A DNA stretch of 64,000 bases from assembly GCF_000420545.1 (NCBI RefSeq), contig NZ_ATVD01000001.1, forward strand, positions 868,001 to 932,000, written 5' to 3'. Each line of letters begins with the position of its first letter. Within the stretch, counting starts at the first letter, position 1. Below the pieces are notes generated by a model. It ran no database searches. It was not told where the DNA came from and was given only the letters and a program-made list of their open reading frames with translations. The translations under genes were made by a program, and so were the position numbers. Below are positions 59,378 through 64,000 of this stretch, piece by piece. Source of the stretch: Arenimonas oryziterrae DSM 21050 = YC6267. Its GTDB lineage: Bacteria > Pseudomonadota > Gammaproteobacteria > Xanthomonadales > Xanthomonadaceae.

Positions 59378-61540
59378 TCAGAATTTGCCGTAGTAGCCTT
59401 CTTTCAGGGCGTCGAACAGGTTCGCGGCGCTGTGCATCTCGCCGTCGTATTCGATTTCCTCGTTGCCCTTGGCTTCCACGATCGTGCCGTCTTCGAGTTC
59501 GAAGCGGTAGGTCGTGTTCTCCAGGTCCGCTTCCTTCACCAGCACGCCCTGGAACGCGGCGGGGTTGAAGCGGAACGTCGTGCAGCCCTTCAAGCCCTGC
59601 TTGTGGGCGTACATGTAGATGTCCTTGAAGTCCTCGTACGGGTAGTCCGTCGGCACGTTCGCGGTCTTGGAGATCGACGAGTCGATCCACTTCTGCGAGG
59701 CGGCCTGGATGTCCACGTGCGCCTTCGGCGTGATGTCGTCGGCCGAGATGAAATAGTCGGGCAGGCGGCCCTTGTCGTCGGTCGCGAACGGCATCGCGTC
59801 GGCATTGACCAGGGTGCGGTAGGCGAGCAGCTCGTAGCTGAACACCTCGACCTTTTCCTTGGACTTCTTGCCTTCGCGGATCACGTTGCGGCTGTAATGG
59901 TGCGCGAAGCTGGGCTCGATGCCGTTGGAGGCATTGTTGGCCAGGCTCAGCGAAATCGTGCCCGTGGGCGCGATCGAGCTGTGGTGGGTGAAGCGCGCGC
60001 CCACGTCGGCGATCTCTTCGACCAGCTCCGGCGCCACGGTGGCGACCCGCTGCATGTAGCGGCTGTACTTGGCGTGCAGCACGCGGCCCTTGATCTTGTG
60101 GCCGAGCTTGTAACCGTCGACCTTCATCTCCGGGCGCTGGCGCAGCATTGCGGCGGTGACGGTGAAGTCCTCGTCCATGATCGGGGCCGGGCCCTTTTCC
60201 TTGGCGAGCGAGACCGCGACTTCCCAACCGGCGATCGCCATCTCGCGCGACACGTCTTCGGTGAAGCTGCAGCTCTCGGGCGAGCCGTATTTCATCTTCA
60301 GCATCGTCACCGTCGAACCCAGGCCCAGGAAGCCCATGCCGTGGCGGCGCTTGCGCATGATTTCCTGGCGCTGCTGCTCGAGCGGCAGGCCGTTCACTTC
60401 GACGACGTTGTCGAGCATGCGGGTGAACACGCGCACGACTTCCTTGTATTCCTCCCAGTCGAAACGCGCCTGGTCGGTGAACGGGTCGCGCACGAAGGTG
60501 GTCAGGTTGATCGAGCCGAGCAGGCAGGCGCCGTACGGCGGCAACGGCTGCTCGCCGCAGGGGTTGGTCGCGCGGATGTTTTCGCACCACCAGTTGTTGT
60601 TCATCTCGTTGACGCGGTCGATGAGGATGAAACCGGGCTCGGCGAAGTCGTAGGTCGACGCCATGATGCGGTTCCACAACTGCTGCGCGCGGATATGACC
60701 GAACACCTTGCAGGCCACGAGCCCGTCTTCGCGGGTCACGTACGGGGCCGTGGTCGGCCATTCGCGCCAGACCACCTGTTTCGGGTCGTTGAGATCGACC
60801 TCGTCTTTCTCTTTGATGTTCACCGGGAAAACCAGCGGCCAGTCGGTGTCTTTCTCGACCGCAGCCATGAATTCGTCGGTGATGAGCAGGGACAAATTGA
60901 ACTGACGCAGACGACCGTCTTCGCGCTTGGCGCCGATGAATTCCTTCACGTCCGGATGGCTGACGTCGAAGGTACCCATCTGCGCGCCGCGGCGACCACC
61001 GGCCGAGGACACGGTGAAACACATCTTGTCGTAGATATCCATGAAGCTCAGCGGGCCGCTGGTGTAGGCACCGGCGCCGCTGACGTACGCGCCGCGCGGA
61101 CGCAGCGTGGAGAACTCATAGCCGATGCCGCAGCCGGCCTTCAGGGTCAGGCCCGCTTCGTGGACCTTGTCCAGGATGCCGTCCATCGAGTCGGTGATCG
61201 TGCCCGAGACGGTGCAGTTGATCGTCGAGGTCGAGGGCTTGTGCTCGAGGGCACCGGCATTGGAGGTGATGCGGCCGGCCGGGATCGCGCCGCGGCGCAG
61301 GGCCCAGAGGAAGCGCTCGTACCAGTATTTCTGCTTCTCGGTGCCGGTTTCGGCGTCCGACAGGGCGCGGGCGACGCGCTGGTAGGTCTCGTCGATGGTG
61401 GCATCGACCGGTTCGCCCTTTTTGGTCTTGAGGCGGTACTTCTTATCCCAGATGTCGTAGGACGCGGGCTGCATGGCAATGCCTTGCGCCGACTCCGTCC
61501 CTGCTTCCTTCTTTACCGCCTCCAGGCGAACCGTGCTCAT
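59378..61540 (-). CDS. nrdJa: Class II (AdoCbl-dependent) ribonucleotide reductase, catalytic subunit NrdJa
   Basis: A 720-residue protein. A strong ribosome binding site (GGAGGATTC) precedes the ATG. The reductase motifs are present: redox Cys109 (STSTINCTVSG), the radical-site loop NPCGEQPL with Cys at about residue 328 and the adjacent Glu, a GxGIGYEFS segment and SLINL-like region (GSINLT). It lacks the ATP-cone of class I enzymes. It reduces ribonucleotides to deoxyribonucleotides with adenosylcobalamin and needs no oxygen. The C-terminal redox cysteines are supplied by NrdJb, encoded after the histone-like gene. Confidence 0.93.
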   Translation of the reverse strand: MSTVRLEAVKKEAGTESAQGIAMQPASYDIWDKKYRLKTKKGEPVDATIDETYQRVARALSDAETGTEKQKYWYERFLWALRRGAIPAGRITSNAGALEHKPSTSTINCTVSGTITDSMDGILDKVHEAGLTLKAGCGIGYEFSTLRPRGAYVSGAGAYTSGPLSFMDIYDKMCFTVSSAGGRRGAQMGTFDVSHPDVKEFIGAKREDGRLRQFNLSLLITDEFMAAVEKDTDWPLVFPVNIKEKDEVDLNDPKQVVWREWPTTAPYVTREDGLVACKVFGHIRAQQLWNRIMASTYDFAEPGFILIDRVNEMNNNWWCENIRATNPCGEQPLPPYGACLLGSINLTTFVRDPFTDQARFDWEEYKEVVRVFTRMLDNVVEVNGLPLEQQRQEIMRKRRHGMGFLGLGSTVTMLKMKYGSPESCSFTEDVSREMAIAGWEVAVSLAKEKGPAPIMDEDFTVTAAMLRQRPEMKVDGYKLGHKIKGRVLHAKYSRYMQRVATVAPELVEEIADVGARFTHHSSIAPTGTISLSLANNASNGIEPSFAHHYSRNVIREGKKSKEKVEVFSYELLAYRTLVNADAMPFATDDKGRLPDYFISADDITPKAHVDIQAASQKWIDSSISKTANVPTDYPYEDFKDIYMYAHKQGLKGCTTFRFNPAAFQGVLVKEADLENTTYRFELEDGTIVEAKGNEEIEYDGEMHSAANLFDALKEGYYGKF

Positions 61541-61766
61541 TGTTCTTGAATCCTCCGCTGGTGCCCTGGCCTGGGCTTGTTGTTGTATGTGATTGCGTTT
61601 GTGACCGGGGTCTACTTCCGGGGCCCGAAAGACAGGTAAGCGCGCTGGGAGGCAGGGCCTCGAAGCGTTCTAGCTGTCCTCTGGTTCAAACCCATGCCGT
61701 AGCGCTCGTCGCGTCGTGCAGGCTTCATGCCGGACCCCAAGGCTTGGGGCCTCCCCCGGGCTCCCC

Positions 61767-61782
61767 ACACAACATGTTGGGT
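61767..61782 (-). promoter_or_regulatory. NrdR-box-like palindrome
   Basis: ACACAACATGTTGGGT matches 13 of 16 positions of the NrdR box consensus acaCwAtATaTwGtgt. It lies downstream of the candidate promoter, about 8-23 nt after the expected start of the nrdJa message. NrdR is the usual repressor of reductase genes, but a second box at a regular spacing was not found, so this is tentative. Confidence 0.4.
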
Positions 61783-61797
61783 GAGGGCCGGGGGTCA

Positions 61798-61826
61798 AAA
61801 CTACGCGCCGTCCGGGGTGCTGTCAA
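61798..61826 (-). promoter_or_regulatory. Promoter of nrdJa
   Basis: On the minus strand a perfect -35 TTGACA (61821-61826), a 17-bp spacer and a -10 TAGTTT (61798-61803). Predicted start near 61791, giving a leader of about 250 nt. Confidence 0.65.
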
Positions 61827-62126
61827 CCACAAATTTTACCTGATTTCCGGTCTGAATTCTCTTTTCACATCAGTCAGTTAGCTGAATATCCTGCGGTTTT
61901 GGCCGACTTCTTCCGCGGCCTGCGTAACCGGGCCGCGGTGAGCGATTCTGCCCTCCCCTGTTGTGCCGCCGGGCGGGTTTAACTTTCTGTTCAATCGGGG
62001 CTTGGGATAGTCGCTCGCCGTCATCGGCAACCGGACGGCCCGTCCGGGCATCCGAACTTGCGTGGGGCGGGGACTGCCCCAACGCTGGTCTGAACGACCC
62101 CACCGACCCCGACCCGAGCCGCCCTC

Positions 62127-63569
62127 ATGCGCAAGTTGACCGCCTTCTCCTGCCTGCTGCTGGCCGCCCTCGGCGGCGGCGTCACCGCCCGCCTGCTGAC
62201 CGCCGTACCGGGCGAAGCACCGATCGCGCAAAGCCCGGGCGGGGAATTCGCCGGCTCGGCCGCCGACGCCGCGATCGCACCCGCCGAAGCCGCCTTGCCG
62301 GCCCAGGTCGGCTCGCCGGTGCCCTCGCTGGCGCCGATGCTGGAAAAGGTCACCCCGGCGGTCGTGAACATCTACACCAAGCAGGTCGTGCGCGTGCGCA
62401 ACCCGATGGCCGAGTTCTTCGGCGGCGGACGCTTCCCGCAGGAACGCGTGCAGCAGTCGCTGGGTTCGGGCGTCATCGTCGACGCGACACGCGGCCTGAT
62501 CCTGACCAACAACCATGTCGTCGAAGGCGCGGATGCGGTCTCGGTCACGCTCAGCGACGGCCGCACCTTCGAAGCGCAGCCGGTGGGCTCGGACGCCGAC
62601 ACCGACATCGCGGTGATCCGCATCACTGCGCCCAACCTCACCGCCCTGCCGCTCGCGGACACCAACAGCCTGCGCGTGGGCGATTTCGTCGTCGCCGTCG
62701 GCAATCCGTTCGGCCTGGGCCAGACGGTGACCAGCGGCATCGTGTCGGCGGTCGGCCGCAGCGGCCTGACCGGTTTCGGCTACCAGAATTTCATCCAGAC
62801 CGATGCCTCGATCAATCCGGGCAATTCCGGCGGCGCGCTGGTCAACCTCAACGGCCAGCTGATCGGCATCAATGCCGCGAGCTTCAATCCGCAGGGCAGC
62901 GCGGCGGGCAACATTGGCCTCGGCTTCGCGATTCCGGCGAACCTGGCCAAGGAAATCATGCGCCAGCTCATGGCCTACGGCGAAGTACGCCGCGGCTCGC
63001 TGGGCCTGGACAGCATCGACATCACGCCGGCGACAGCGCAGCAGCTCAAGCTGGCGAATGTGCGCGGCGCGCTGGTCAACCGCGTGTACAACACCTCGCC
63101 GGCCGCCGCGGCGGGCATCCGTCCGGGCGACGTGATCACCCAGGTCAATGGCCAGCGCATCGACAGCGCCGAGGGCCTGCACAATCTCGAGGGCCTGCTG
63201 CCGGTCGGTTTGCCGGTCACGCTGCAGCTGCTGCGCGATGGCAAGGCGCAGACCGTGCAGGCGACGCTGAAAGCACAGGCGCGCGAGATCGACGGCGCGC
63301 AGATCGACCCGCGCCTGACCGGCGCGAGCTTCAGCGAATTGCCCGAGCGCTATCGCAGCGAAGGCCTGCGCGGCGTGGTCGTGAGCAAGATCGCGCGCGG
63401 CAGCCGCGCGATGCAGAACGAACTCGCGCCGGGCGACCTGGTGCTGGCGATCAACCGCCGTGGCATCGAGGATATGAATGCGTTCCGCGCCCAGCTGGGC
63501 CAGCCGCCGCAGCGATTGATCCTGCTGCTGCAGCGGGGTAGCGCGCGGGGTGAGTTGGAGATGCGCTGA
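62127..63569 (+). CDS. DegQ/MucD-type periplasmic serine protease
   Basis: A 480-residue HtrA-family protein with a signal peptide (MRKLTAFSCLLLAALGGGVTA). The catalytic triad is His130 (TNNHVV), Asp161 (DADTDIAV) and Ser234 (NPGNSGGAL), all approximate positions. Two PDZ domains follow (about 275-370 and 390-475). It degrades or chaperones misfolded periplasmic proteins. Position and length fit DegQ/MucD-type members of Lysobacterales. Divergent from nrdJa. Confidence 0.94.
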   Translation: MRKLTAFSCLLLAALGGGVTARLLTAVPGEAPIAQSPGGEFAGSAADAAIAPAEAALPAQVGSPVPSLAPMLEKVTPAVVNIYTKQVVRVRNPMAEFFGGGRFPQERVQQSLGSGVIVDATRGLILTNNHVVEGADAVSVTLSDGRTFEAQPVGSDADTDIAVIRITAPNLTALPLADTNSLRVGDFVVAVGNPFGLGQTVTSGIVSAVGRSGLTGFGYQNFIQTDASINPGNSGGALVNLNGQLIGINAASFNPQGSAAGNIGLGFAIPANLAKEIMRQLMAYGEVRRGSLGLDSIDITPATAQQLKLANVRGALVNRVYNTSPAAAAGIRPGDVITQVNGQRIDSAEGLHNLEGLLPVGLPVTLQLLRDGKAQTVQATLKAQAREIDGAQIDPRLTGASFSELPERYRSEGLRGVVVSKIARGSRAMQNELAPGDLVLAINRRGIEDMNAFRAQLGQPPQRLILLLQRGSARGELEMR

Positions 63570-63573
63570 GAGC

Positions 63574-63623
63574 TACCCCCTCATCCGCCCTGCGGGCACC
63601 TTCTCCCCGGTGGGGAGAAGGGA
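63574..63623. repeat. REP palindrome, family B
   Basis: TACCCCCTCATCCGCCC...CTTCTCCCC-GGT-GGGGAGAAGG, just past the protease stop. Confidence 0.75.
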
Positions 63624-63641
63624 ATCTCACCGCGGCAGACG

Positions 63642-63686
63642 ACTCCCTCTCCCGCTTGCGGGAGAGGGCCGGGGTGAGGGCAGCCC
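63642..63686. repeat. REP palindrome, family B, opposite orientation
   Basis: CTCCCTCTCCCGCTTGCGGGAGAGGGCCGGGGTGAGGG, ending next to the stop codon of the GGDEF gene. Together with the preceding copy it makes a converging pair between convergent genes. Confidence 0.75.
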
Positions 63687-64000
63687 TTAAGCCGCCGGCG
63701 CGTAAGTCTCGACCCGATTCCGCCCCAGTTCTTTCGCGCGATACAGCGCGCCATCGGCCGCTTCGAAGAACTCCGCTTCGTTGATGAACCGATGCTCGGC
63801 CGTGCTCGCCAGGCCGATCGACACCGTCACCGGCAAGCGGCCGGCGAAGCGCTTCTCCACCGCCGCGCGGATATTGCCGGCCACACGCTGCGCATCAGCC
63901 AGGCTCGACGACGGCAGGATGATCGAGAATTCTTCGCCGCCATAACGGCAGACCGTCGCGCCCGCCGGCACCTGCGTGCGCAGCAGGCGGCTGAGTTCGA
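63687..64000 (-). CDS. GGDEF domain protein, 5' part outside the window
   Basis: Reading frame open to the window edge; 104 codons visible. It is the C-terminal half of a GGDEF domain: RYGGEEFSIILP, VTVSIGLAS and ALYRAKELGRNRV. The residue at the I-site Asp position is Ala, so the I-site RxxD is absent. Probably a diguanylate cyclase; the sensory N-terminus is not visible. Confidence 0.88.
   Translation of the reverse strand, partial: ELSRLLRTQVPAGATVCRYGGEEFSIILPSSSLADAQRVAGNIRAAVEKRFAGRLPVTVSIGLASTAEHRFINEAEFFEAADGALYRAKELGRNRVETYAPAA

Larger units (their letters stand above)
61541..62126. other. Divergent promoter region of nrdJa and the protease gene, 586 nt
   Basis: Holds the nrdJa promoter and NrdR-like box described separately, and a 5' leader of about 250 nt for nrdJa. 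The leader is GC-rich and structured (AAGGCTTGG near 61738-61748) but I see no cobalamin-riboswitch B12 box. On the protease side there is a short hairpin TGGGGC...GCCCCA but no clear sigma factor site. No gene or ncRNA is claimed. Confidence 0.5.

Noticed and set aside
59432-61549. 705-codon plus-strand frame over nrdJa
   Set aside because: Antisense shadow. The minus strand encodes a well conserved reductase.
61541-61790. Cobalamin riboswitch in the nrdJa leader
   Set aside because: Expected because the enzyme uses AdoCbl, but the conserved B12 box was not found by eye. An Infernal scan would settle it.
62070-62126. Sigma-E promoter (GAACTT ... TCTGA) for the protease gene
   Set aside because: Both elements are present but 29 nt apart instead of 16-17.
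1-64000. CRISPR array, tRNA or rRNA genes
   Set aside because: No direct-repeat/spacer arrays, and no recognised tRNA or rRNA sequence anywhere in the window.

Overview
The window looks like a chromosomal stretch of a high-GC gammaproteobacterium of the order Lysobacterales (Xanthomonadales). The basis is the gene content (Ohr/OhrR pair with Xanthomonas-type cysteines, split class II ribonucleotide reductase, DUF3667, YhhN-type lysoplasmalogenase, DUF5916 porin-like protein) and the many short palindromes of the 'ccctctcccc...ggggagaggg' type. No rRNA, tRNA, integrase, complete insertion sequence or CRISPR array was seen. Genus and species cannot be read from the window.

Layout. 0-9 kb: envelope and secreted functions, mostly on the minus strand (DUF4124 protein, M28 peptidase, DUF3025 and EcsC-like proteins, two lipoproteins, a secreted protein, an M1 aminopeptidase). 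9.5-17.5 kb: large exported proteins (YVTN/RCC1-like propeller protein, a secreted HELFH metallopeptidase-like protein, a VIT/VWA/DUF2135 protein) with small acidic cytosolic proteins between them. 17.6-20.6 kb: DUF3667 membrane protein, LMW tyrosine phosphatase, the ohrR-ohr peroxide-defence pair with matching palindromic operators, and a NUDIX hydrolase. 20.5-25.3 kb: signalling. A membrane PAS-GGDEF diguanylate cyclase is followed by an isolated two-gene unit of a membrane-anchored TIR protein and a protein joining a TRAFs-binding-type TPR domain, a SLOG-like domain and a class III nucleotide cyclase. This pair is the best candidate for an undescribed system. 25.3-38.4 kb: DUF2007/EF-hand-like membrane protein, DUF5916 outer-membrane protein, PilZ protein, an ABC exporter operon, a class D beta-lactamase, a thioesterase, cupin/CPBP protease pair, LysR regulator, lysoplasmalogenase, GAF/degenerate GGDEF protein and envelope proteins.

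38.8-57.4 kb is more mosaic. Housekeeping-like genes (hydrolase, GST, BLUF photoreceptor, radical SAM/DUF4130 DNA-repair pair, LuxR/DUF4199 pair, YHYH protein, DUF418) are interspersed with lower-GC genes of unknown function (one with a HEPN-type Rx4HxY motif, several secreted proteins, an HNH nuclease). A dispersed palindromic repeat (GGGTCAGAGT...ACTCTGACCC) occurs at least ten times here and supplies the stop codon of three genes in the same reading frame (Gly-Ser-Glu-stop or a diverged form of it).

57.6-64 kb: AdoCbl-dependent ribonucleotide reductase encoded as two genes (nrdJa catalytic, nrdJb C-terminal Cys/TSCPD part), separated by a histone H1-like gene and flanked by REP palindromes. 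nrdJa has a good sigma70-type promoter and a NrdR-box-like palindrome. A periplasmic DegQ/MucD-type protease is divergent from it, and a truncated GGDEF gene runs off the right edge.
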